A DNA stretch of 8,511 nucleotides from Clostridiales bacterium (GCA_019420065.1 JAHZHX010000019.1:1-8511); one strand, 5' to 3'; shown: positions 1-5,755, counted from the stretch's first letter. Made by a program: numbers and translations. Notes: generated by a model from the sequence alone, not told the origin.

Positions 1-897
1 CTTGCCCTCGATGGAGGTCATCAGCGCCGTTTCCTCGCCGCAGACGAACGCGCCCGCGCCCAGACGGATGTGGATGTCAAAATTGAAGCCGCTGCCGAAG
101 ATGTTGTCGCCCAGCAGACCGTATTCCTTGGCTTGCTTGATGGCGATCTCCAGGCGCTTGACGGCGATGGGGTACTCGGCGCGCACGTAAATATAGCCTT
201 CCGAAGCGCCGATGGCGTAGCCGGCAATGGCCATGGCTTCCAGCACGCAGTGCGGGTCGCCCTCCAGCACCGAGCGGTCCATGAACGCGCCCGGGTCGCC
301 CTCGTCGGCGTTGCAGGCGACGTATTTCTGGTCGGCCTGGCTCTGATAGGCGAACAGCCACTTTTTGCCCGTGGGGAAGCCGCCGCCGCCGCGCCCGCGC
401 AGGCCGGACTTGATGATCTCGTCGATGACTTCCTCGCGCGTCATCTTAGTTATGGCCTTTTCCAGCGCTTTGTAACCGTCAAAGGCCAGATATTCGTCAA
501 TGTTTTCGGGGTCGATCACGCCGCAGTTGCGCAGCGCGACGCGCTTTTGGTGCTTATAGAAGTTGATTTCCTCCAGGGACTTGTTGGCGTTCTGCTCGTT
601 GGTGGCATGGTCGGTATAGATCAGATGCTCGACCTGACGGCCCTTGAGCAGATGCTCCTCGACGATTTCGTCCACATCCTCAACCTTGAGGCGGGAATAG
701 AACGTGCCCTCGGGGTAAACGATGACAACGGGGCCGGCCTCGCACAGACCAAAGCAGCCCGTGCGCACGACCTTGACCTCGTGCTCCAGCCCGACTTCCT
801 TGATCTTTTCCTCAAAGCGCTCGATGATCTGCGCCGAGCCGGACGACGTGCAGCCCGTGCCGCCGCAGCAGAGCACATGCGCGCGATAAATATCCAT
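1..897 (-). CDS. hydB: NADH-binding NuoF-like subunit HydB of bifurcating-type [FeFe] hydrogenase (3' part missing)
   Basis: Partial gene: 299 codons are present and the reading frame runs off the left edge. Residues 1-90 form a thioredoxin-like 2Fe-2S domain with C11, C16, C48 and C52 (CGGTGC then GCFGLCEAGP). From about residue 140 it is a NuoF core: GLRGRGGGGFPTGKKW at 165-180 (FMN/NADH site), CNADEGDPGAFMDR at 195-208, and CGEETALMTSIEGK at 286-299. In the family this subunit oxidises or reduces NAD(H) at FMN and passes electrons through Fe-S clusters to the catalytic subunit in the cytoplasm. The expected C-terminal NuoF 4Fe-4S site and extra ferredoxin domain lie outside the window. I chose ATG 897 because AGGAGG (911-906) is 8 nt upstream; ATG 903 is only 2 nt from it. 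It follows the HndB-like gene by 27 nt. A Complex I NuoF is less likely given the N-terminal 2Fe-2S domain and hydrogenase context. It matches HydB of HydABC and HndC of HndABCD. Confidence 0.95.
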   Translation of the reverse strand, partial: MDIYRAHVLCCGGTGCTSSGSAQIIERFEEKIKEVGLEHEVKVVRTGCFGLCEAGPVVIVYPEGTFYSRLKVEDVDEIVEEHLLKGRQVEHLIYTDHATNEQNANKSLEEINFYKHQKRVALRNCGVIDPENIDEYLAFDGYKALEKAITKMTREEVIDEIIKSGLRGRGGGGFPTGKKWLFAYQSQADQKYVACNADEGDPGAFMDRSVLEGDPHCVLEAMAIAGYAIGASEGYIYVRAEYPIAVKRLEIAIKQAKEYGLLGDNIFGSGFNFDIHIRLGAGAFVCGEETALMTSIEGK

Positions 898-905
898 GAG
901 CATTT

Positions 906-911
906 CCTCCT
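906..911 (-). promoter_or_regulatory. Ribosome binding site deciding the hydB start
   Basis: AGGAGG on the minus strand. Two in-frame ATG codons follow, at 903 (2 nt spacer) and 897 (8 nt spacer). Only the second has a workable spacing, so the protein most likely begins MDIYRAH, which also fits the usual start of the N-terminal 2Fe-2S domain. Confidence 0.75.
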
Positions 912-924
912 AAACAGCGGTAGC

Positions 925-1302
925 TTATTTGTCCTCGGCAGCGCCGATGGTGTACTCGGTGACAGGGTGGCCGTTGACGATGTGCTCGGCCACCACGCGG
1001 GCGACCTTTTCGGGCGTCATGTGAACGTAGGTCACCTTCTCCTCGCCGGGCAGGTACACGTCCACCATCGGCTCCAGACGGCACATGCCGATGCAGCCGG
1101 TCTGCGAAACGGTCACGTTATTGAGACCGCGCTTGGCGACCTCGTCCATAAAGCCCAGCATCACGGGGCGGGCGCCGGCGGCGATGCCGCAGGTCGCCAT
1201 GCCGACGACCACGCGCACGTGTTTGTCGGCCTCCTCGTGGCGCAGGTTGATGCGGGCCAGCGTTTTTTGACGAATGGCTTCCAGCTCAGCCAAAGATTTC
1301 AT
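925..1302 (-). CDS. hndB: HndB-like (2Fe-2S) thioredoxin-fold ferredoxin subunit
   Basis: A 125-residue protein with a short helical N-terminus (1-27) and one thioredoxin-like ferredoxin domain. The cysteines are C38 (MATCGIAAGARPV), C70 and C74 (TGCIGMCRLEP). The usual second ligand, five residues after the first, is G43, so only three of four classical Cys ligands are present. This three-cysteine pattern looks typical of the HndB-type family as I recall it, rather than a local mutation. HndB is the small Fe-S subunit of the HndABCD NAD(P)-linked [FeFe] hydrogenase, and the order here (NuoE-like, HndB-like, NuoF-like) matches that operon with one gene inserted. The start has GGAGGG (1316-1311) 8 nt upstream. 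Its ATG overlaps the stop of the preceding ATP-binding protein gene as ATGA (1302-1299), suggesting translational coupling. It is cytoplasmic, with no signal or membrane segment. It could be an intramolecular electron relay or a structural subunit. Confidence 0.88.
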   Translation of the reverse strand: MKSLAELEAIRQKTLARINLRHEEADKHVRVVVGMATCGIAAGARPVMLGFMDEVAKRGLNNVTVSQTGCIGMCRLEPMVDVYLPGEEKVTYVHMTPEKVARVVAEHIVNGHPVTEYTIGAAEDK

Positions 1303-1853
1303 AGAATCATCCCTCCAAAAATCGGTTTGATTTCTTCCTGAAGGCTGTCAAGCATCCAGGCGGTAATTTCGGGTTCGCTCAGCGCTACGCCGTCCAGCGC
1401 GGCGCGCAGCGCGCGGGTGTCAAAATCCATCGTGCCTTGGGGAGATGCGCAGGCGAGCGCAAAATCGGGCGAAACGGGATTGGCGCTGACAAGCGTTACC
1501 ATGGTGCCTGCCAGGTCGCCCAGGGGCAGGCAGTCGATGCTGCCGGTATGGAGCGTCACGGTGACAAGCGTGCCCCGGCCGGGCGTGCTTTCAAGGGTCA
1601 GGCCGCCGCCTGTGAGGCGGGCGTTCTGCGCCATCAGCGGCAGCCCCAGACCCACCTTGCGCGTGGTGCGCGTGGTGCCAAAGGGACTGAGCACGCGCTT
1701 GCAAAGCGCCTCGTCCATGCCGCAGCCGTCGTCGCGGATGGTGAGGGTAAGCAGCCCTTCCCCGTCCAGCGTCAGGCCGATCTCCACCAGGCTTGCCTGC
1801 GCGCGCACGCTGTTTTGCGCCAGATCCAGAATATGCAGCGACAGATCGCGCAT
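1299..1853 (-). CDS. Orphan GHKL/HATPase ATP-binding protein inside the hydrogenase operon
   Basis: A 184-residue protein with a histidine-kinase-like ATP-binding fold. The N-box is HILDLAQNS (7-15, with D10 and N14), the G1 box is DDGCGMD (41-47), and the G2 box is VGLGLP (67-72), preceded by SPFGTTRTT, which resembles the ATP lid. There is no dimerisation/phospho-acceptor helix pair, no sensor domain and no membrane segment, so it cannot be an ordinary sensor kinase on its own. About 80 residues (104-184) follow the ATPase core and belong to no domain I can name. It sits 5 nt after hydC and overlaps the HndB-like gene by 4 nt, so it is firmly in the operon. The open frame extends upstream to 2093, but that part is a shadow of hydC; ATG 1853 gives the N-box its normal N-terminal context. 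Its ribosome binding site is weak (AGGA within the end of hydC). The function is unknown; a regulatory kinase or ATP-dependent switch for the hydrogenase is inference. Confidence 0.85.
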   Translation of the reverse strand: MRDLSLHILDLAQNSVRAQASLVEIGLTLDGEGLLTLTIRDDGCGMDEALCKRVLSPFGTTRTTRKVGLGLPLMAQNARLTGGGLTLESTPGRGTLVTVTLHTGSIDCLPLGDLAGTMVTLVSANPVSPDFALACASPQGTMDFDTRALRAALDGVALSEPEITAWMLDSLQEEIKPIFGGMIL

Positions 1854-1858
1854 CGGGG

Positions 1859-2332
1859 TCAGTCCTGCTTGTATTTGGCCAGGATGCCGGGCACGTCGTC
1901 GGGCACCAGACGGCCGTATACCTCGTCGTTCACGGTCATGACGGGGGCCAGACCGCAGGCGCCCAGGCAGCGGGTGGGCTGGATGGTGAACAGGCCGTCG
2001 GCCGTGGTGCCGCCCACGGCAATGCCCAGCTCTTCGCACAGACGGTCGAGGATCTTCTGCGAGCCCTTGACGTAGCAGGCGGTGCCCAGGCACACGCTGA
2101 TGACGTACTTGCCGCTGGGGGCAAGGGAGAACTGGGAATAGAAGGTGGCAACGCCGTAGACCTCGCTCAGCGTAACGCCCAGCCCCTCGGCGATGCGCTT
2201 CTGCACGTCGAGCGAGACGCAGCCGAAGATGTTCTGTGCCCGCTGAAGTACGGGCATCAGAGCGCCGGGCTGGTCTTTCAGTTCCGCAATGGCCTGATCC
2301 AGCAGCGCGTACTTTTCTTTCATGTCCGGCAT
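1859..2332 (-). CDS. hydC: NuoE-like 2Fe-2S subunit HydC/HndA of the [FeFe] hydrogenase
   Basis: A 157-residue protein of the NuoE family, near the usual length. A helical N-terminal half (1-75, with VYGVATFYSQF at 58-68) precedes a thioredoxin-like 2Fe-2S domain. All four ligands are present: C81 and C86 (CLGTAC), C122 and C126 (CLGACG). In HydABC/HndABCD complexes this subunit docks on the NuoF-like HydB and carries a 2Fe-2S cluster near the FMN. It is the first gene of the operon that continues through the ATP-binding protein, the HndB-like protein and hydB. ATG 2332 has AAGGAGGT (2351-2344) 11 nt upstream; the in-frame ATG 2323 would be 20 nt away. A leader of about 90 nt separates it from a promoter near 2430. 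It could in principle belong to a formate dehydrogenase or Complex I, but the flanking sensory hydrogenase, Rex and HydB with an N-terminal ferredoxin domain favour hydrogenase. Confidence 0.93.
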   Translation of the reverse strand: MPDMKEKYALLDQAIAELKDQPGALMPVLQRAQNIFGCVSLDVQKRIAEGLGVTLSEVYGVATFYSQFSLAPSGKYVISVCLGTACYVKGSQKILDRLCEELGIAVGGTTADGLFTIQPTRCLGACGLAPVMTVNDEVYGRLVPDDVPGILAKYKQD

Positions 2333-2387
2333 GTTAGAGAATGACCTCCTTGTAAAGTTTCATGATTTGAAGCAGAAAAAAGAAATT

Positions 2388-2416
2388 GCTGATTGCGGCG
2401 CAGAGCCTTCGTCAGC
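2388..2416 (-). other. Possible hairpin followed by U-rich tract in the hydC leader
   Basis: In the transcript leader of hydC, GCTGA and TCAGC can pair (5 bp) around an inner GGC/GCC pair. A pyrimidine tract with six consecutive T residues (2375-2387, minus strand) follows before the ribosome binding site. This resembles a weak intrinsic terminator or attenuator, but the stem is short and interrupted. No riboswitch class is recognisable. Confidence 0.2.
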
Positions 2417-2429
2417 GGCATACACAGGT

Positions 2430-2458
2430 ATTATAACATAGCTATAGCAAAAATGCAC
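2430..2458 (-). promoter_or_regulatory. Extended -10 promoter for the hydC operon
   Basis: On the minus strand TGTTATAAT gives a perfect TATAAT (2435-2430) with an upstream TGn extended -10 element. At 17 bp spacing the -35 position (2458-2453) reads GTGCAT, a poor match to TTGACA. This is the usual trade-off in extended -10 promoters and in regulated ones. Transcription would start near 2423, about 90 nt before the hydC ATG. The promoter separates the catalytic operon from the upstream rex-hydS-PHP operon. Confidence 0.6.
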
Positions 2459-2465
2459 TATGCAT
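2453..2465. promoter_or_regulatory. 13-bp dyad over the -35 position (candidate operator)
   Basis: ATGCA-nnn-TGCAT inverted repeat (plus strand ATGCACTATGCAT). It covers the weak -35 hexamer of the hydC promoter and is followed, inside the promoter spacer, by the palindrome GCTATAGC (2441-2448). Its position suits a repressor or activator site. It does not match the Rex consensus TTGTTAAnnnnTTAACAA. Confidence 0.3.
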
Positions 2466-2485
2466 ATGAAAAAAATATTACTTAT

Positions 2486-2497
2486 TTTATCGATAAA
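2486..2497. promoter_or_regulatory. 12-bp perfect palindrome upstream of the hydC promoter
   Basis: TTTATCGATAAA is a perfect palindrome about 55 bp upstream of the hydC -10 box and 29 bp past the PHP gene stop, in the most AT-rich part of the window. It could be a transcription factor site. Such AT-rich palindromes also arise by chance, and it has no loop or T-run that would make it a clear terminator. Confidence 0.22.
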
Positions 2498-2525
2498 TTA
2501 TGTATTTTTATCGTTTTTTTGCTGT

Positions 2526-3233
2526 TTATGGCGCGGGATGACCGCATAGCCAGGAAAACAGGGAAGCGCGGTCGCGCACGGGGAGGGCAACGGCGTCCTC
2601 CCGTTCCCGGATATCGCCCAGGTAATGCGCGTCCGAGGCGTGCAGGATGCGCTTGCCCGCCAGCACGGCGGGGTCGCAGGGCAGCTCCTTCCAGATCTCC
2701 AGAACGGGAAACACAGGCGTATCGGGCAGAAAGCCCAGGTTGACCAGCATGCCGTTGGCGCCGCGGTTGATATGCGCCGGAACGCTGACCCCGCCGTGGC
2801 TGCGCACCAGCGCGGCGGCGGCGCTCAGGGAAAGGCAGGAGGCGGCGATAAGCAGCGCGTCCTCCTCGGCAATGATGTGATCGTCGGGATCCATCACATA
2901 CTGATGACCGAAAAAGTCCGGCCGGTTTTTGCGCGCGGGCAGATACGCGCGCAGTGCTTCGCCAAAGCGCAGCGCGGCCTCTACCGTGGGAAAATAGCCC
3001 AGCAGGTGAACCTCCTCGCGCGTGGTGATTTCCACCCCCGGCAAAAAAACAAGCCCGCATTCCCCGCACAGCGCTTCCATCGCCGGCAGGTTGCGGGTAG
3101 TGTTATGGTCGCACAGAGCAATGGCGTCCAGCCCCTTGAGGCGCGCCATGGCGCAGATGTTGGCAGGGGTCATCTCCTCATCCCCGCAGGGGGAGAGGCA
3201 GGAGTGCAGGTGCAAATCGGCATGGCACGGCAT
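2526..3233 (-). CDS. PHP-domain metal-dependent phosphoesterase
   Basis: A 235-residue protein with a complete PHP metal-site set. The motifs are ADLHLH (H8, H10), CDHNT (D42, H43), PGVEITT (E68) with VHLLGY (H76), an internal H110/H119 segment, PAHINR (H154) and ASDAH (D201, H203). PHP enzymes hydrolyse phosphoester bonds using two or three metal ions; members act on nucleotides, histidinol phosphate or RNA ends. Nothing in the sequence fixes the substrate, and it is shorter than YciV-type exonucleases. It is cytoplasmic with no signal peptide. ATG 3233 lies 3 nt after the stop of the upstream DRTGG gene with AAGGA about 7 nt before it, so it is co-translated as the last gene of the rex-hydS operon. 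The segment at about 101-125 (RKNRPDFFGHQYVMDPDDHII) interrupts the classical PHP core and resembles the inserted region of YciV/TrpH-type PHP proteins. A role in signalling with HydS is inference from position only. Confidence 0.85.
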   Translation of the reverse strand: MPCHADLHLHSCLSPCGDEEMTPANICAMARLKGLDAIALCDHNTTRNLPAMEALCGECGLVFLPGVEITTREEVHLLGYFPTVEAALRFGEALRAYLPARKNRPDFFGHQYVMDPDDHIIAEEDALLIAASCLSLSAAAALVRSHGGVSVPAHINRGANGMLVNLGFLPDTPVFPVLEIWKELPCDPAVLAGKRILHASDAHYLGDIREREDAVALPVRDRASLFSWLCGHPAP

Positions 3234-3236
3234 GGC

Positions 3237-3581
3237 TCAGTCCTTGCCGGGGACGCCCGCGGCATACATGCGTCCGCACAGCTCATAGCTGCTGAGCGGG
3301 CTTTTCAGTACGCACAACCCTTCGGCTGCCGCTTTGTCGATGCTTTCCTGCTCCATGTCGATCGCATCGGGTAGGATGACGCAGGCCATCTCGGCCAGCA
3401 CGGCCACGGCCACCACGTTCAGATGCGTCTGCACCGTGACCCAGGCCATGCCCTCGCAGCCGTGCGCCATGACCCAGCTGAGCATGTCGCAGGTATAGCC
3501 GCACAGTACCTCGCGGGAGGCGTCGGCCCCGGGCGTGAGATTGACGGCGTTCAGCAGGGGAATCAGCTCGCTTACTTTCAT
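3237..3581 (-). CDS. DRTGG-domain protein (copy next to hydS and PHP)
   Basis: A 114-residue, single-domain protein with the hydrophobic beta-alpha pattern of the DRTGG domain: GYTCDMLSWVMAH (28-40), AWVTVQTHLNVVAVAVL (46-62), then a C-terminal SYELCGRMY segment. The literal D-R-T-G-G string is absent, as is common in these stand-alone members. DRTGG domains are otherwise found attached to CBS or phosphotransacetylase-type proteins and are thought to bind a small ligand, but no function is established. It starts at ATG 3581 with AAGGAGT 9 nt upstream, 18 nt after the hydS stop, and is followed by the PHP gene after 3 nt. It aligns recognisably with the other DRTGG protein at 5736-5362 (shared C-x-D-hydrophobic-x-S-x-V-hydrophobic-A core), so the two are paralogues flanking the ATPase-hydS pair. 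It has five cysteines, which is high for its size. A role in redox signalling is speculative. Confidence 0.78.
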   Translation of the reverse strand: MKVSELIPLLNAVNLTPGADASREVLCGYTCDMLSWVMAHGCEGMAWVTVQTHLNVVAVAVLAEMACVILPDAIDMEQESIDKAAAEGLCVLKSPLSSYELCGRMYAAGVPGKD

Positions 3582-3599
3582 ATATAAATGACTCCTTGT

Positions 3600-4907
3600 T
3601 TATTCGCGTTTGGTCTGCGCCAGCGCCACCATCTGCTGCGCCATGACCTTGAGCTGCTCCTTGAGCTTGTGGATGCAGTCCATCTCGCCGCAGTAGCCGC
3701 GCACGATGTCCTCGGCAAAGCTGCGGCAGGTGGGCGAGCCGCAGGAGCCGCAGTCGTAGCCCGGCAGATCCTGAATGATCTGGTTCATGCGCTGCATTTT
3801 GGCCATGGCCTTTTCAATGTCGTCATCCAGCCGCATGGCGCTGTTGGGCTCCAGGGGCAGCTCGGTACGCAGGGGAACCTTGTTCATCAGATCGCCCGGC
3901 ACGCTGCGCGCGGGATGCGCGTCGTCGCGGGCGCGGGCGCGATCCACCAGCTTGCGGATGGTGTTTTTGGCCACATAGTTGTTTTCAAACGTCAGCGGGC
4001 CGCCCACGCAGCCGCCCAGGCAGGCGTTGCCCTCAAAAAAGACCAGGTCGCTGAGCTTGTTGTTTTCAATTTCCTCCAGCACGCGGATGCAGTTGTGGAT
4101 GCCGTCCACCGACAGGGAATTTTCCGGGCAGACCGCCATGGCCTCGCCGCTGGAGGCGGCCCAGGCAATGCCGTAGGAGGTGGCGGTGGACGCAACGTTC
4201 TCCTCGCGCGACAGGTGCGGCAAAAGCTTCCCGTACAGCTCCAGCATGGAAATGGCGCCGTCGATGCTGGATTTTTGCAGCCCCAGCGGCGAACGGATGG
4301 CTGTCATTTTGGCGGGGCAGGGGGTGATGAAAAAGACCCCCACTTCCTCGGGCGCGCAGCCGTGCTTTTCGCAGCATTCGCGCCGGGCCAGCATGGCTGC
4401 CACCTCGACGGGCGGGCGAATGTCCACCACGTTTGGCAAAAGGTCGGGGAAGCGCACCTGGATCAGGCGCACCACCGCCGGGCAGGCCGAGGAGATCAGC
4501 GGACGGGGCAGCCCCGGCTCGCGCAGCTTTTGCTGAATGGCGCGGCTGACGATGTCCGCCCCGCGCGCCACCTCAAATACCTCGTCAAAGCCGAGCTTCT
4601 TCAGCGCCGCAAGCACGAGCGACGCATCGCTGACCGTGCGGAACTGCCCGTACAGCGAGGGCGCGGGCAGCGCTACGGTATAGCGGAAAGCCTTGAGATC
4701 CTCCAGGCTGTTGGTCTCGGCCACCTTGGCATGATAGTCGCAGATGCGGATGCATTCGCCGCAGTCGATGCACAATTCGTCAATAATATGCGCCCGGCCG
4801 TTGCGCACGCGGATGGCCTCGGTCGGACAGTGCATCAGGCAGTTGGTGCAGCCCTTGCACAAGTCTTTTTTTAACCGTACAGAATGGTAGCGTCTTTCCT
4901 GATCCAT
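3600..4907 (-). CDS. hydS: Sensory-type [FeFe] hydrogenase HydS (group D-like), with C-terminal 4Fe-4S domain
   Basis: A 435-residue protein. Residues 10-60 form a 2x[4Fe-4S] ferredoxin domain: C17/20/23/27 and C46/49/52/56. Residues about 75-315 are an [FeFe]-hydrogenase H-cluster domain with all four ligands: C142 (SSACP), C197 (TPCPAK), C296 and C300 (EGNACLGGCVGGP). C142 to C197 is 55 residues, as in CpI. C197 to C296 is only 99, about 45 fewer than in CpI. The proton-relay cysteine of TSCCP is A141, and the methionines of the MPC and ExMAC motifs are T195 and N294. These are hallmarks of HydS-type putative sensors with low H2 turnover. Residues 386-411 hold a Fes-type 4Fe-4S motif (C386, C389, C394, C411). 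There is no PAS domain, unlike group C HydS, hence the group D-like call. AAAGGAG lies 9 nt before ATG 4907. It follows the RsbW-like ATPase by 26 nt. Sensing H2 or redox state and signalling to neighbours is inference. Confidence 0.88.
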   Translation of the reverse strand: MDQERRYHSVRLKKDLCKGCTNCLMHCPTEAIRVRNGRAHIIDELCIDCGECIRICDYHAKVAETNSLEDLKAFRYTVALPAPSLYGQFRTVSDASLVLAALKKLGFDEVFEVARGADIVSRAIQQKLREPGLPRPLISSACPAVVRLIQVRFPDLLPNVVDIRPPVEVAAMLARRECCEKHGCAPEEVGVFFITPCPAKMTAIRSPLGLQKSSIDGAISMLELYGKLLPHLSREENVASTATSYGIAWAASSGEAMAVCPENSLSVDGIHNCIRVLEEIENNKLSDLVFFEGNACLGGCVGGPLTFENNYVAKNTIRKLVDRARARDDAHPARSVPGDLMNKVPLRTELPLEPNSAMRLDDDIEKAMAKMQRMNQIIQDLPGYDCGSCGSPTCRSFAEDIVRGYCGEMDCIHKLKEQLKVMAQQMVALAQTKRE

Positions 4908-4933
4908 TGCCCGATGCTCCTTTCATAAAAGGG

Positions 4934-5365
4934 TCAAGCCGTTTGCAGGCAGAACACCATTTCAATCTGCGTGCCCTGTCCGACGGCGCTTTCGATGCGG
5001 AATACGTCGGCGTTGCGGCGCATGTTGGGAAGCCCCATGCCCGCGCCGAAGCCCAGGCTGCGCGCCTCGTCGTTGGCGGTGGAAAAGCCCTCGCGCATGG
5101 CCTGCTCGATGTTGGGAATGCCCGGCCCCACGTCGCGCGAGCACAGCTTCACGCTGTCCTTTTCCACCTCGAGCGTCAGCGCGCCGCCCAGGGAGTGGAT
5201 GACCAGGTTCAGCTCCACCTCGTAGCTGGCCACGGCAATGCGGCGCAGCACCATGCTGGGCACGCCCAGCTGGCGCAGGTTGCGCTTGATGTCGGACGAG
5301 GCCTCGCCCGCGCGGGTATAATCGCCCGCGGCGACGGGATATTCCTTGTGCAGCAGTGCGCTCAT
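4934..5365 (-). CDS. RsbW/SpoIIAB-like GHKL ATP-binding protein
   Basis: A 143-residue protein consisting of little more than a GHKL ATP-binding domain. The N-box is YEVELNLVIHS (48-58, E49/N53/H57), the G1 box is DVGPGIP (78-84), and the G2 box is GFGAGMGLPNMRR (105-117). The length and the helical N-terminus match anti-sigma-factor serine kinases such as RsbW and SpoIIAB, which phosphorylate a STAS-domain antagonist. Neither a STAS protein nor a sigma factor is present in the window, so the partner is unknown. ATG 5365 overlaps the stop of the preceding DRTGG gene as ATGA, with GAGG 7 nt upstream. The in-frame GTG at 5389 would overlap that gene by 28 nt and is not preferred. It lies directly before hydS (26 nt gap), making HydS a plausible input. 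It could regulate by phosphorylation, by ADP/ATP-dependent binding, or by binding HydS directly. Domain call is firm, role is not. Confidence 0.85.
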   Translation of the reverse strand: MSALLHKEYPVAAGDYTRAGEASSDIKRNLRQLGVPSMVLRRIAVASYEVELNLVIHSLGGALTLEVEKDSVKLCSRDVGPGIPNIEQAMREGFSTANDEARSLGFGAGMGLPNMRRNADVFRIESAVGQGTQIEMVFCLQTA

Positions 5366-5736
5366 GACGGTTCCTCGCTTTCCGGCCACTCGATGGGCAC
5401 GCCGCGAAGCCCCGCCTCATAGAGCAGGCCGCAGGCGGTAAAGGCGGTCTCGCGGGTGGTCAGCACCACCAGCCCTTGCTCGGCGGCCTGGTCAAGGATT
5501 TCGTCCGCGGGCACCTTGCCGCGCGCGAATACCAGACAGCGCAGGTCCAGCATGTCTGCCGTGCGCACGACCTGCGGGTTGGTGATGCCGGTGATGAGCA
5601 CCGTTTTTTCGTTGACAAAGGCCAGCACGTCGCTCATCAGGTCGGAACAGCAGGCGGTATATACCGGGCGGGAAAGCTTTTCCTCCCCGCGCAGCACCCG
5701 GGCGTGGAGTATTTTTACCATATCGGCAATCGTCAT
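5362..5736 (-). CDS. DRTGG-domain protein (copy next to rex)
   Basis: A 124-residue protein of the same family as the one at 3581-3237: CCSDLMSDVLAFV, then TVLITGITNPQVVRTADML, then TRETAFTACGLLYEAGLRG. It is a single small alpha/beta domain with no membrane segment, and the literal DRTGG string is absent. The ligand and function are unknown. Two nearby starts are possible: ATG 5745 has GGAG only 3 nt upstream, whereas ATG 5736 has GAGG 9 nt upstream and gives the family-like start MTIADMVK, so I take 5736. The frame continues open upstream into rex, but that is shadow. It lies 19 nt after rex and its stop overlaps the start of the RsbW-like ATPase (ATGA), implying coupled translation and a functional pairing. 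Rex, DRTGG, ATPase and HydS therefore form one transcription unit. Confidence 0.78.
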   Translation of the reverse strand: MTIADMVKILHARVLRGEEKLSRPVYTACCSDLMSDVLAFVNEKTVLITGITNPQVVRTADMLDLRCLVFARGKVPADEILDQAAEQGLVVLTTRETAFTACGLLYEAGLRGVPIEWPESEEPS

Positions 5737-5755
5737 GTTGCTCATCCTCTCCGGG

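Noticed and set aside
70..1341. 423-codon plus-strand open frame opposite hydB and the HndB-like gene
   Set aside because: The antisense minus-strand frames contain textbook HydB and HndB motifs. The plus frame has a low-complexity Ala/Val/Asp/His/Gly-rich composition with no motifs, and arises from GC-rich third codon positions of the real genes.
1299..2093. A longer 264-residue form of the ATP-binding protein
   Set aside because: The extra 80 N-terminal residues are Arg/Pro/His-rich, overlap hydC in another frame and precede a complete GHKL domain that starts normally at ATG 1853.
2486..2528. Intrinsic terminator after the PHP gene
   Set aside because: The only symmetric element is an AT-only-flanked palindrome without a loop; no GC-rich stem followed by a T-run is present, so readthrough into the hydC operon remains possible.
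3588..4874. 428-codon plus-strand open frame opposite hydS
   Set aside because: It mirrors hydS almost exactly, is Ala/His/Gly/Val rich and has no recognisable domain or ribosome binding site. It is a shadow of a high-GC gene.
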